A stretch of 64,000 nucleotides of DNA from Nitrospirota bacterium (GTDB lineage Bacteria > Nitrospirota > Thermodesulfovibrionia > Thermodesulfovibrionales > UBA6898): NCBI GenBank assembly GCA_016214855.1, contig JACRMT010000016.1, forward strand, positions 62,001 to 126,000, read 5' to 3'. The position numbers and the translations under genes are program-made. Numbering within the stretch: the first letter of the stretch is position 1; each line of letters starts with the position of its first letter. Positions 17,424-26,256 of the stretch are shown piece after piece. Below the pieces are notes generated by a model that saw only the letters and a list, made by a program, of their open reading frames with translations, searched no databases and was not told the DNA's origin.

Positions 17424-19829
17424 CTATTCTTTGCTCGTAAATAATCGTGCGATCGCTGCCAGAAAAAGATCGAGCGGTGGAAGTGTGTAAGTCTCATCGA
17501 TCTGCCCTGAGAACTGTTCTGACCAGCGATTCTCTACGCCGAGCGCAAGCGCATACGGCATATAGGCCTGGAACAGGGCAGGCGTCTTTTCGGGCGGATG
17601 CATCCGGTCGAGCCGGTCTCCCTCGGTTGCTGCGAGAAAGACCCTGAAGCCCTCAATCTCATCAAGCATCCTCCTGCCCAACTCTGTTGGGGCTCTGAGC
17701 AGAAAGAGAAAGACCACATGGCCTGTCATCATCACGAAAAGCGGCGCAAAGAACATAAACTTCATGATATTGAAGACCTCAACACTTTGACTGACCACAA
17801 CAGCAACAGCATAGAGCACAAGAGGGAAAAGGGCTGCAAGATAGACGACCTTGGAAGGCTTCTTCAGTTCGAGGACTTTTTTTCTCATGAGAAAGCGTGT
17901 GATGAATCCGGTCAACAGTGTCCAGAGACCAAGAGCGGTCAACTCCCTGATATACGTTCCTCCTATGTCAACGATCTCCGCATTGATCGCAGCAACAACG
18001 AGCGAGATCAGGAAGGCGGGTATGACATGGAGCAAATTCCGCGTAAAGAACCGTCTGTTCACCAACCGCCAGAGAGAGCGGCGGTGCGCACGATAAGCCC
18101 GGTGGATCATAATGGCATCAAGCTCCTGCCTGCTCCGTTGATGAGCGCTGTTGGATGAACTCTTAAATAGCGCGTCAAGGAGGCTTGCCTCATCCGGAGC
18201 AAGGCCGACAGCCTGCTTGTCTGTTCTCTCCACAAAATACCGTCCTGCCCGAGACGTGAGCCTGACCAGACCCGCTGCTGCCAGATCAAGCAGTGCCGCA
18301 GAAAAGGCGGTACGGTCATAGCCCATCGTGACCAGGCGGCGGGCAATGGCTGGTGAACACCCTGCCGGAGGCCTGTAACGCGGCACGATCGAAGATGCCT
18401 CCGGGTCTCTGCCGACGCGTACCCAGGCAAAAAGATAGTATGTGAAGAATACGGTCAGCCCGATCAGTCCTGCCCAATAGGCGCTCATGTCGCGAAAAAA
18501 GAAAATCACGCGCTGGTCCAGATCAGGCCCGCTGACCGCACCTTTAGGCATGCTCACCACGACCGAGAGGTAGGGGTGCTTCTTCGAGATGACCTTCTCA
18601 TAGTGCAGGACATTTGCAGATTCAGAGGCTGCAGCCTGTCTGAGGAGTTCCGGTATCTTCCCTGTGCCGGCATTCCAGGAGTGATCTTCAAGACTGGCGA
18701 TGACGCCGGAAGTCCCGTAGGGAAGAAGAACCGTAACGCCAATCGTGCCGACCGATCCGGCCCAGCCGTGCATGCCCTCGCCAAAGACCCACCAGAAGAG
18801 CTCATCGTGATCGGGAAGGAATCTGATATGACGGTCCACCACATACTCAATCGTAAACTCATGGGTCCCTGGTGTGAGGGTAAGCCGCTCCGGTCCGAGA
18901 AAAACATAATGGGTGTACCAGCGGCCAGAGGTCTTAACCCTATAGGGTATCGGCTGGCCGTCGAGAGCAGCACCCTTCATCTCAAATCCCATCAGCCGGT
19001 AATACGCATGCTGTCCCTGGACGCGTCCGCCAATGGCCCGGTAAATGCCGGTAAGCAGCGCACCCTCTTTCTGCTCGAATGTCGCACCGCCTGTCAGGAC
19101 CAGCATCGTCTCCCTGACATGGATATTTCCATCCGACTGGATGAGGATGTTGGCATGGAAGTTCGTAACACTGCCAGGGACCTTCCTATCAGCAGAAGAT
19201 CCGGGACCTGCTTCCGGCAGCGGCGCGATCAAAGGAGCCGGCGTTTTCGATGCAGGGCTTTTCACTTCAGCCTCTCCACGGGAGAGATCAAAACAGCGGA
19301 TGCCGTCATGCGAAAGGTCATTGATCGGTCGCACCAGCCTGCCGGGCTCATTGAAACAGTATTGAAGCACCTTTCCCTTGAGCGAAAAGGCGCCCAACGA
19401 GGAGCTGTTTCTATGGCGGGGTTCTGTTGAGTCAATGATATCAACATCAAGGGGCGCCCAGCCGGGCGGCACCCTGACCAATCCGTCCGTAAGACCCAGT
19501 TTCCAGTGGACAAATGCGGTCCCCTGACTCGCATATCCTGAAGAACTGGATATCCGGACCGCAAAGTTTTTTTCAAAGGTGAACTGCCAGGCAGTCCCGT
19601 CCAGATCGCTGACACCTTTCCACGTTCCTGCGATCCCCTCGATATTCCACGGCAATGTCGTATCAGGCAAGGGGCCGCTTCCCTGGCGATGCTCGCCAAC
19701 CATACGGGATACCAGAATATCAAGGCCCGGAGCATTGATCCGCTTACCGAGACCGAGCAGACCGAGCAGACCGACGATAACGATCAGGATGAGGAACAGG
19801 AACACCGCGACAAAGACTTTACGGATCAT
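17424..19829 (-). CDS. DUF2207-type integral membrane protein
   Basis: The 801-residue protein has an N-terminal membrane anchor at about 5-27, a roughly 400-residue periplasmic region and further membrane segments near 455-475, 605-625, 640-655 and 670-715. The region after the first 225 residues begins with NFHANILIQSDGNIHVRETM and FEYVVDRHIRF-like strands, typical of DUF2207. The first 200 residues are an added domain that I do not recognise. The family's function is unknown. It lies between waaA and lpxK, which suggests an envelope role but does not prove one. Confidence 0.7.
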   Translation of the reverse strand: MIRKVFVAVFLFLILIVIVGLLGLLGLGKRINAPGLDILVSRMVGEHRQGSGPLPDTTLPWNIEGIAGTWKGVSDLDGTAWQFTFEKNFAVRISSSSGYASQGTAFVHWKLGLTDGLVRVPPGWAPLDVDIIDSTEPRHRNSSSLGAFSLKGKVLQYCFNEPGRLVRPINDLSHDGIRCFDLSRGEAEVKSPASKTPAPLIAPLPEAGPGSSADRKVPGSVTNFHANILIQSDGNIHVRETMLVLTGGATFEQKEGALLTGIYRAIGGRVQGQHAYYRLMGFEMKGAALDGQPIPYRVKTSGRWYTHYVFLGPERLTLTPGTHEFTIEYVVDRHIRFLPDHDELFWWVFGEGMHGWAGSVGTIGVTVLLPYGTSGVIASLEDHSWNAGTGKIPELLRQAAASESANVLHYEKVISKKHPYLSVVVSMPKGAVSGPDLDQRVIFFFRDMSAYWAGLIGLTVFFTYYLFAWVRVGRDPEASSIVPRYRPPAGCSPAIARRLVTMGYDRTAFSAALLDLAAAGLVRLTSRAGRYFVERTDKQAVGLAPDEASLLDALFKSSSNSAHQRSRQELDAIMIHRAYRAHRRSLWRLVNRRFFTRNLLHVIPAFLISLVVAAINAEIVDIGGTYIRELTALGLWTLLTGFITRFLMRKKVLELKKPSKVVYLAALFPLVLYAVAVVVSQSVEVFNIMKFMFFAPLFVMMTGHVVFLFLLRAPTELGRRMLDEIEGFRVFLAATEGDRLDRMHPPEKTPALFQAYMPYALALGVENRWSEQFSGQIDETYTLPPLDLFLAAIARLFTSKE

Positions 19830-19877
19830 ATCTGAAAGTGTAGCATAGAAAATTCTCTATATATAATGTAAGAATCA

Positions 19878-19999
19878 TAACCCCTCCTCACCTCCCCTTA
19901 TCTTCAGGGGAGGAATAAACCACCTCTTGTCTCCTCGTCGAATCCGCCTGAGCGCGGAGAGGTAAGAATAAATCCCCCTCTTGAGGTTAGAGGGGGATG
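19878..19999. repeat. Dispersed GC-rich palindromic repeat, family A, copy 1
   Basis: The element begins TAACCCCTCCTCACCTCCCC and contains complementary CCCCTTATCTTCAGGGG and CCCCCTCTTGAGGTTAGAGGGGG arms. Related elements lie at 40337-40493 and 41424-41537. The stretch between the DUF2207 gene and waaA holds nothing else that I recognise except the GCCAACAGTAGG motif at 20000. Confidence 0.75.
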
Positions 20000-20014
20000 G
20001 CCAACAGTAGGTGC
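20000..20014. repeat. Dispersed 15-bp motif GCCAACAGTAGGYGC, copy 2
   Basis: GCCAACAGTAGGTGC directly abuts the right end of the family A repeat. The other copies are at 8930 and 63134. Confidence 0.6.
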
Positions 20015-20070
20015 CTTAAGCGGGGAGTTATGAATCACCAGTAACTGAAGGGATACAGCATGAGCACTCG

Positions 20071-21342
20071 TTATTCTGAAGTGGACTGCACAAAACCATC
20101 CACAATCTTCATTGCACGGTCAACAGCTCCGGAGTTTTTCAGATACAGGGCACGCGCTTTTTCTCCTGCTGACCTTGCCTTTTCCGGCTGCATGAGGAGT
20201 TCCTTGATCTTTTTCGCAAGACCGGCCGGGGTAACCTGAAAGGCCGCTCCTGCAGCATAAAAATCTTTAATAAAGGGAAAGTTCTCCATATGCTCTCCGC
20301 AGATGATCGGCTTTCCCCAATATGCAGGCTCAAGCGGGTTCTGGCCGCCGCGACCTTCGATGCTTTTGCCCATGATCGCGATATCAGCGATGCTGTACAC
20401 AGCGGTCAGCTCACCCACCGTATCAAGCAGCATTATATTGAATTTATTTGACTGCGCCTCCCCTCCCGCTGCTTCCAGTTCCGACCGTTTGGCATATCTC
20501 ATGTCGGATTTCCTGATCACCTCTTCTGCCTCTGCAAAGCGTTCAGGGTGACGCGGCGCAATAATAAGTTTCAGCCCGGGAAAGAGATAGACGTTCTCCC
20601 GGTATGCATCAATGATTATCTGCTCCTCGCCTGCATGTGTGCTTCCTGCAACGATAACGTGACCCTGCACCTCTTTCATCCAGGACGGGATATGCAGCGA
20701 GATGTCCATATCAAACTTGAAATTGCCGAGCACCTGCACTTTGTTCCCTTCTGCGCCGATAGCCTTGATCCTGTCGGCATCCGGACCGCTCTGCATGCAA
20801 AAGAGCGTAACATGATCCAAAACCTCCTTCATGAAAAAGGATACCCGCCGGTATCCCTTTGAGGACTTCTCCGATATCCGTCCGTTCAGGATAATGACCG
20901 GGATGGTCCTTTCAGCTGCAACCCTGAATAGGTTCGGCCAGAGTTCTGTCTCCACAACAATGAACAGCCTCGGCCTGATCTTTTCAAAACACCGCGTAAG
21001 GATCGATCTCAGGTCAAAGGGAAGGTAGACAATATGAGTGCCCTCAGGAGTCTTTTGTCTCGCGACCTTCTGCCCGGTATCAGTGATGGTAGACAGGATG
21101 ACAGGGATTGCCGGATATGCCGCCTTCAGTTTCGTCAGAAAGGGAATTGCCGCATTAACTTCACCGACCGAGACAGCATGGATCCAGATAGGTGATGAGT
21201 GATGCGTAATGCGTACTAGGTCAAAAAACCCGAACTTGTCGCGGAGCCATTTCCTGCGCAGATCAGAGGGCCGTTTCAGATACTCCGGCATGAACAGGAT
21301 CAGAAGAGCCATTGTGTAAAGAATGCTGTATATCAGGAACAT
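20071..21342 (-). CDS. waaA: 3-deoxy-D-manno-octulosonic acid (Kdo) transferase
   Basis: This 423-residue enzyme adds Kdo to lipid A at the cytoplasmic face of the inner membrane. The ATG at 21342 was chosen because MFLIYSILYTMALLILF is the usual membrane-anchoring start; the longer frame reads into a repeat. Visible signatures are IWIHAVSVGEVNA (catalytic Glu), ETELWPN, and GSTHAGEE with IIAPRHPER of the GT30 fold, then GGQNPLEPA. Residues VRITHHSSP just before IWIHA look like a short insert of a dispersed TGATGAGTGATG-type repeat. lpxB lies upstream. Confidence 0.95.
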   Translation of the reverse strand: MFLIYSILYTMALLILFMPEYLKRPSDLRRKWLRDKFGFFDLVRITHHSSPIWIHAVSVGEVNAAIPFLTKLKAAYPAIPVILSTITDTGQKVARQKTPEGTHIVYLPFDLRSILTRCFEKIRPRLFIVVETELWPNLFRVAAERTIPVIILNGRISEKSSKGYRRVSFFMKEVLDHVTLFCMQSGPDADRIKAIGAEGNKVQVLGNFKFDMDISLHIPSWMKEVQGHVIVAGSTHAGEEQIIIDAYRENVYLFPGLKLIIAPRHPERFAEAEEVIRKSDMRYAKRSELEAAGGEAQSNKFNIMLLDTVGELTAVYSIADIAIMGKSIEGRGGQNPLEPAYWGKPIICGEHMENFPFIKDFYAAGAAFQVTPAGLAKKIKELLMQPEKARSAGEKARALYLKNSGAVDRAMKIVDGFVQSTSE

Positions 21343-21380
21343 AGTTTTATTATTAGGTGCATTGGTTATTGGCCATCCAA

Positions 21381-21475
21381 AAAAATCTCCCCCCACCCCT
21401 CTTTGCCAAAGAGGGGCATGATACCTCCCTTTGGCAAAGACCTGTCCCCGGATGGGGAGAGGATAGGAGGGATTT
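21381..21475. repeat. Dispersed palindromic repeat, family B, copy 1
   Basis: The element runs AAATCTCCCCCCACCCCTCT, then CTTTGCCAAAGAGGGG and CCTCCCTTTGGCAAAG, and ends TAGGAGGGATTT. It separates waaA from lpxB. A second copy lies at 23803-23880 between gnnB-like and gnnA-like genes. Confidence 0.8.
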
Positions 21476-21514
21476 AATAATTGTCTTCATGCTTATAAAC
21501 CCCTTAGCATTGTA

Positions 21515-22657
21515 TTACTTCTTCCAGCCGGCCATCTCCATGACCATGTCAGACACCCGGTCAGACGCATGCTTTTCAGAAAATATCTCCCGCACCTCAT
21601 CATAGGTCTTCAGCATCTGCGACCGGTATGCAGGATCGCTCATCATGCGCTTCAGCTCAAGCATGATATTTTCAACGGTCGCCTCTTTCTGGAGGAGTTC
21701 CCTGACAACCTCGCGACCGGAAAGGATATTGACGAGAGATGCGTATTTCACCCTGATGATGCGCCGGGCAAGCCAGAAGGTGAGCGGAAAAACCTTATAG
21801 ACAACAACAAGCGGAAGCCCGAGAAGCACTGCCTGAAGCGTTGCCGTACCCGAGGCAATAACCGCATAATCTGAGGCAGCAAGGGTCTTCAGCGACTTGC
21901 CTTTATTGATCTTCACGCCTTCATGCTGCAAGGCGTCGATAAGGGCCTTATGCTGTATCAGGTCCGTGTTCGGAGCAAAGGGCAGGCAATACTGAGCTTC
22001 GGGCAGATCCGATCTGGCCTGTCTTACCGTATCAAGGAGCAGGGGAAGAAGCCTTTCCAGTTCATGGGGCCTGCTTCCCGGAAGAAGAGATATGAGCTGC
22101 ATATCAGGATCAAGGCCCAGCTCTGTTTTCATTGTCTTCCTGTCCGACTGCAACTGCCTCATCTCGTCAAGGATCGGGTGTCCCACAAACTCTGCATCGA
22201 GACCGGAATCACGATAGATCTGCTCCTCAAAGGGAAGGAGAACTGCCATCCGGTCAACGAGTTTAGCGATCTTCTTCACCCTACCCTTCCGCCATGCCCA
22301 TACCTGAGGACTCACGTAATAAAGGACCGGGATATCCTGCTTTTGTGCCTCTGCTGCAAGACGGAGATTGAAGTCAGGGTAGTCGATAAGAACAACAACT
22401 GAAGGGCGGTAGTGCTGAAACGCCTCTGAAGCTTTTCTGAATGTCTCTTTCAGTGCCTTTATGGAAGAGAGTGCCTCGGCAAGGCCAAAGGCGCTTGCTA
22501 TGCCGGAGAGCAGTTCAACCCCGGCAGCCTGCATCCTTTCGCCGCCGATGCCGATGATCCTGATATGCGGGACCTTCTTTTTCAGGGCCTCTGCAAGGAG
22601 CGCTCCGTAGAGCTCCCCTGAGGTCTCACCTGCAACGATCATGACCGTTTCAGGCAT
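21515..22657 (-). CDS. lpxB: Lipid A disaccharide synthase
   Basis: The 380-residue glycosyltransferase joins UDP-diacylglucosamine and lipid X. The ATG at 22657 is chosen because it begins MPETVMIVAGETSGE, the normal LpxB start; the longer frame lies inside the upstream aminotransferase. Signatures are GIGGERMQAAG, IDYPDFN, YYVSPQVWAWR, LPGSRPHE and SGTATLQ. The start overlaps the aminotransferase stop by eight bases, which points to coupled translation. Confidence 0.97.
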   Translation of the reverse strand: MPETVMIVAGETSGELYGALLAEALKKKVPHIRIIGIGGERMQAAGVELLSGIASAFGLAEALSSIKALKETFRKASEAFQHYRPSVVVLIDYPDFNLRLAAEAQKQDIPVLYYVSPQVWAWRKGRVKKIAKLVDRMAVLLPFEEQIYRDSGLDAEFVGHPILDEMRQLQSDRKTMKTELGLDPDMQLISLLPGSRPHELERLLPLLLDTVRQARSDLPEAQYCLPFAPNTDLIQHKALIDALQHEGVKINKGKSLKTLAASDYAVIASGTATLQAVLLGLPLVVVYKVFPLTFWLARRIIRVKYASLVNILSGREVVRELLQKEATVENIMLELKRMMSDPAYRSQMLKTYDEVREIFSEKHASDRVSDMVMEMAGWKK

Positions 22658-23738
22658 TGTTGATGATCTCTGCAATCTCCCTGATCGTTTTTTCTTCAAG
22701 TTCCGGATACATGGGCAGGGAAAGCACGGTTGCCGCTGCCTCTTCAGCAACCGGGAAATCCCCTTTTTTGTGGTCAAGGAAACTCAATGCCTCCTGCAGG
22801 TGAAGAGGGATCGGATAATAGACAACTGACGAAATGTCCTTTTCACGCAGCTTCTGCTGTATCCTGTCCCGCTGTGCGCTCCGCAGGGTGTATTGGTGAT
22901 ATACATGGGTCATGCCGGGCCTTTCAACTGGTTTGAGCACCGTATCCGAGATACAGGTGTTGTACAGCGCTGCGTTTTCACGTCTGCGCCTGTTGTACTC
23001 GTCAATTCTCCTGAACTTCACCAGGAGAATGCCTGCCTGCAGTTCATCGAGCCTGCTGTTGAAACCGACAGACTCATGTTTGTACGCACCTTTTGAGCCG
23101 TGGTTCCTGAGTACTCTGATCCTGTCAACAAGCTCTGCATCATTCAGGGTCACCATACCGGCGTCGCCGAATGCGCCGAGGTTCTTGCTCGGATAGAAAC
23201 TGAAACAGCCGATATCCCCAAAGCTGCCGGTCTTCCTGCCCCTGATATCTGCGCCGAAGGACTGGGCGCAGTCTTCGATGACATGCAGGTTATATTTCTT
23301 TGCGATCGCCATGATCTTTTCCATCTCTGCCGGATGGCCAAAGATATGGACAGGAACGATCGCCTTTGTGTTCTCGGTGATCTTCGCCTCGATCTGGGCA
23401 GGATCAATATTCATGGTCTCGGGATCAATATCGACGAAGACCGGCGTGGCACCCGTATAGATCACGGATTCGGCCGTTGCGAAGAAGGTGAAGGGCGTTG
23501 TGATCACTTCGTCTCCATCGCCGATCCCCAGCGCCTCTACCGCAAGATGCAGCGCATCCGTGCCGGATGCAACGCCGATCGCCACGGACACGCCGTGGTA
23601 CGCAGCGACCTTCTTCTCGAACTCGGATACCCGCGGGCCAAGGATATAGTGCGCACTTTCAAGGATCTCGGCAACCGTGCCAAGCACCTCATCCTTTATG
23701 TCAGCAAACTGTTTTTTCAGGTCTATCATCGGAACCAT
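22650..23738 (-). CDS. gnnB: DegT/DnrJ/EryC1-family sugar aminotransferase, probable GnnB
   Basis: The 362-residue PLP enzyme has the internal-aldimine lysine K185 in SFYPSKNLGAFGD, plus VASGTDALHLA and HVIEDCAQSFGA. DegT enzymes transaminate nucleotide-linked ketosugars. The gene overlaps lpxB and follows a Gfo/Idh dehydrogenase. GnnA (dehydrogenase) and GnnB (transaminase) together turn UDP-GlcNAc into UDP-GlcNAc3N for lipid A with amide-linked acyl chains at position 3, and such genes are known next to lpx genes. The family is certain; the GnnB assignment is inferred from context. Confidence 0.7.
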   Translation of the reverse strand: MVPMIDLKKQFADIKDEVLGTVAEILESAHYILGPRVSEFEKKVAAYHGVSVAIGVASGTDALHLAVEALGIGDGDEVITTPFTFFATAESVIYTGATPVFVDIDPETMNIDPAQIEAKITENTKAIVPVHIFGHPAEMEKIMAIAKKYNLHVIEDCAQSFGADIRGRKTGSFGDIGCFSFYPSKNLGAFGDAGMVTLNDAELVDRIRVLRNHGSKGAYKHESVGFNSRLDELQAGILLVKFRRIDEYNRRRRENAALYNTCISDTVLKPVERPGMTHVYHQYTLRSAQRDRIQQKLREKDISSVVYYPIPLHLQEALSFLDHKKGDFPVAEEAAATVLSLPMYPELEEKTIREIAEIINNA

Positions 23739-23802
23739 TTCTGTTATATCTCCATTATTTTTATTGCTTACAAATTAAACGCATTGATTATATGTCATCC
23801 AC

Positions 23803-23880
23803 AAAAAATCTCCCCACACCCCTCTTTTTCAAAGAGGGGCAGTTTTCCTCCCTTTGACAAAGGGAGGTTAGGAGGGATTT
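23803..23880. repeat. Dispersed palindromic repeat, family B, copy 2
   Basis: Same design as 21381-21475: AAATCTCCCCACACCCCTCT, TTTCAAAGAGGGG, CCTCCCTTTGACAAAGGGAGG and an AGGAGGGATTT end. It fills the gap between the gnnA- and gnnB-like genes. Confidence 0.8.
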
Positions 23881-23929
23881 TATAAACCAATGTTCATGCC
23901 ATGTTAAGACTATTTATATCCTGTAATAC

Positions 23930-24835
23930 CTATATCATCTCGTTTATTTTCAACACGATCTCCAGGGCCTGCATACCCTCTTTTCCCGATACCAGAGGAC
24001 AGGTCCTGCCCTGCAGACAGGAGATAAAATCCTTCAGTTCCTCTTTTAGAGGCTCCCTGCTCTCAGTCTTGATGACATCAAAGGCAATACCGGTGGCATC
24101 CTTAAAATACCGTCTCACTTCCTGGGCCTGGTAGTCGATCGAAATGTACGCATCATTCTGATGGACCTTCAGACTCCGCACCTTTTCCGTCGCAAGCCTG
24201 CTTGCCGTGATGAGCGCCTTGCAGCCGTTCTCAAACTCGATCCATGCCTTTGCAGCATCGATCTTGCCGGTGAGCACCCGGTCACCAGCAGCACTGATGC
24301 TCCGGACCTTTGACTTTACCAGGCCGCTCACAATATCAATATCGTGTATCATGAGGTCGAGGGTCACATCAACATCCGTACCCCTGCCCAGGAACGGCGA
24401 AAGCCGCTCTGCCTCAATGAACCGGGGGTTCTGTATAAGACCCGCGGCTGCGACAATGGCAGGGTTATAGCGTTCCAGATGACCGACCTGAAGAATGCGT
24501 TCTCCCGCATCAGCCGCAGCGATGAGCTCACGCGCATCGTCGAGCGTTTCCGTGATCGGTTTTTCAATAAAGACATCCTTGCCTGCTTTCAGGCAGGCAA
24601 GCGCGATCCCATGGTGCGTTGTTGTAGGAGTAACAATACTGACCGCATCGCATTTTTCGACCAGTTCTTTCCAATCTTCGAATGCTGCACAGCCGTATTT
24701 TGCTGCGATCCCGTCAGCTCTCAAGCGGTCACGGTCAGCAACGCCAACAAGCTGAGCATGCTCCAATTCAGAAAAAATGCGGGCATGGTGCTGCCCGAGA
24801 TAGCCCACGCCGATTACGCCGATACGCAGTGACAC
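23930..24835 (-). CDS. gnnA: Gfo/Idh/MocA-family oxidoreductase, probable GnnA
   Basis: The 301-residue protein starts at the GTG at 24835, behind AAGGGGG with about five bases spacing; upstream codons do not fit the family. It opens LRIGVIGVGYLGQHHARIF, a Rossmann NAD-binding fingerprint, followed by the conserved EKPI and VGHLERYNPA segments. It could oxidise the 3-OH of UDP-GlcNAc ahead of the DegT transaminase, as GnnA does in lipid A diamino-sugar synthesis. This rests on the neighbours lpxB, waaA and lpxK; other nucleotide-sugar substrates are possible. Confidence 0.7.
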   Translation of the reverse strand: MSLRIGVIGVGYLGQHHARIFSELEHAQLVGVADRDRLRADGIAAKYGCAAFEDWKELVEKCDAVSIVTPTTTHHGIALACLKAGKDVFIEKPITETLDDARELIAAADAGERILQVGHLERYNPAIVAAAGLIQNPRFIEAERLSPFLGRGTDVDVTLDLMIHDIDIVSGLVKSKVRSISAAGDRVLTGKIDAAKAWIEFENGCKALITASRLATEKVRSLKVHQNDAYISIDYQAQEVRRYFKDATGIAFDVIKTESREPLKEELKDFISCLQGRTCPLVSGKEGMQALEIVLKINEMI

Positions 24836-25014
24836 GCTTCCCCCCTTGACAAGAATATGCGGTATATTTTGCACTATCAAAGGAAGTTTCAGCAAGGATA
24901 CCCATGATCATAAAAAGCGAACAGGAAGGGATTAAGCAGCGGAGGCAGCCGCCTGAAGCATCTGCACTGCTTGTAATCCAAATATCATAATTTGTAAAAT
25001 GAGCGTAGTCAACC

Positions 25015-26250
25015 ATGAAAAAGAATAGCCTCTTTTCCCTTCTGTTCTGTATCGCCTTTTTTGCCGGCTGCGCTTCTGTACCGACACAGAACGTTGCCCC
25101 GGTCCTGCCCTTTGACGACAAATCCCTCGGAGAGTTCCTGGAGCAGAAGCAGCAGCATATCGGCGCTGTCATGGACGCCGTAGAAAAAAGGAACCAGGAT
25201 ATCGAAAAGGACCCGCACTGGATATCGTGGGCATACAGCAAGCTCGGCATTCGGAAACTGCAGGATATCCCGCCCAGCTCGTACGGCGATTACGCTAAAT
25301 ATATCGACAGCAGCAAGTCGGTATATATCTTTGTACATCCCTCCTACTACCTGTTCTTTCACTCTAATAAACCACAGGTAGTTCGCCCCCCCATGGACCA
25401 GAAGGACAGCCTTGTTGATCTGTTCCTGAGAGAACCGCAGATAAAGGCTATCAAGCGGCTGGAGCAGGAACAGCAGAGAAATGAAAAGAACTTTCTTGAA
25501 TATCTGACCATGGATGAAAAACTCGTCATACTTCTGCTGCCGCGGAACTATCGGACCACCAACAGTTACACATACATGAATTCCAATGACGAATATGCAC
25601 GCTACCTCAATGAGATCGCCAACGGGTCGCCGTCCGTGATCTACATGGAGTCCGAATCGGCAAGTGTCGGCAGGCTTCTTTCGGAGGACCTTGTGGTGCT
25701 CCTTTCCTTCCTTGAAGCAGTTGGTGCGAAGTCTGTGCTTATCGGAGGGGGATACGTAGGCAGATGCCAGAAAGAATTCTATAACTATGTCACAAAGTAT
25801 TCGTTCGGAAGCAACTACTTCATCGTTCCTGAGATCTCTACCTTCTCACCTGAGGATATCACGGAAAGTACAGCCGGCCGCTTTTTTGAAAACGACCAGA
25901 TAAATCTGATGGCAAGTTCAGAATTCATTTTGAATAAAACACCGAGCAATACGAACCTTCAGCACCTTCCTCCCCAATTCCTCAATACCGTGATTAATGT
26001 CGCCATGACAAAGAACAGGGACAGCGGGATCTCGAACAACAGAGAACATCAGCAAAATAAAAATGTGGCTGCGGAACCGGCAGGCATAAAAGATGCCCGG
26101 GATTCAGGGGCTAATGTTGCCGCGGCAAAAAGCAGGGACATAGGGATCTCGAATAATAAGGGACCTCAACCAAATACAGATGTAACCACGGAACCGGCGG
26201 GGAATAAAGATACACAGGAAGACCCGGCTGAACAAGATTACTGTTATTAG
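25015..26250 (+). CDS. Putative lipoprotein of unknown function with C-terminal tandem repeat
   Basis: The 411-residue protein begins with a lipoprotein signal (MKKNSLFSLLFCIAFFAGCA; lipidated Cys about residue 19). The globular region (about 40-320) has no domain that I recognise and shows short strands such as SVYIFVHPSYYLFF and KLVILLLPRNY. The last 80 residues are two imperfect 39-residue copies rich in Asn, Lys and Glu (NRDSGISNN, AEPAGIKD / SRDIGISNN, TEPAGNKD), encoded at 25996-26229. No ribosome binding site is evident. It precedes trpD by six bases but shows no functional link to tryptophan synthesis. Confidence 0.75.
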   Translation: MKKNSLFSLLFCIAFFAGCASVPTQNVAPVLPFDDKSLGEFLEQKQQHIGAVMDAVEKRNQDIEKDPHWISWAYSKLGIRKLQDIPPSSYGDYAKYIDSSKSVYIFVHPSYYLFFHSNKPQVVRPPMDQKDSLVDLFLREPQIKAIKRLEQEQQRNEKNFLEYLTMDEKLVILLLPRNYRTTNSYTYMNSNDEYARYLNEIANGSPSVIYMESESASVGRLLSEDLVVLLSFLEAVGAKSVLIGGGYVGRCQKEFYNYVTKYSFGSNYFIVPEISTFSPEDITESTAGRFFENDQINLMASSEFILNKTPSNTNLQHLPPQFLNTVINVAMTKNRDSGISNNREHQQNKNVAAEPAGIKDARDSGANVAAAKSRDIGISNNKGPQPNTDVTTEPAGNKDTQEDPAEQDYCY

Positions 26251-26256
26251 GGGGAT

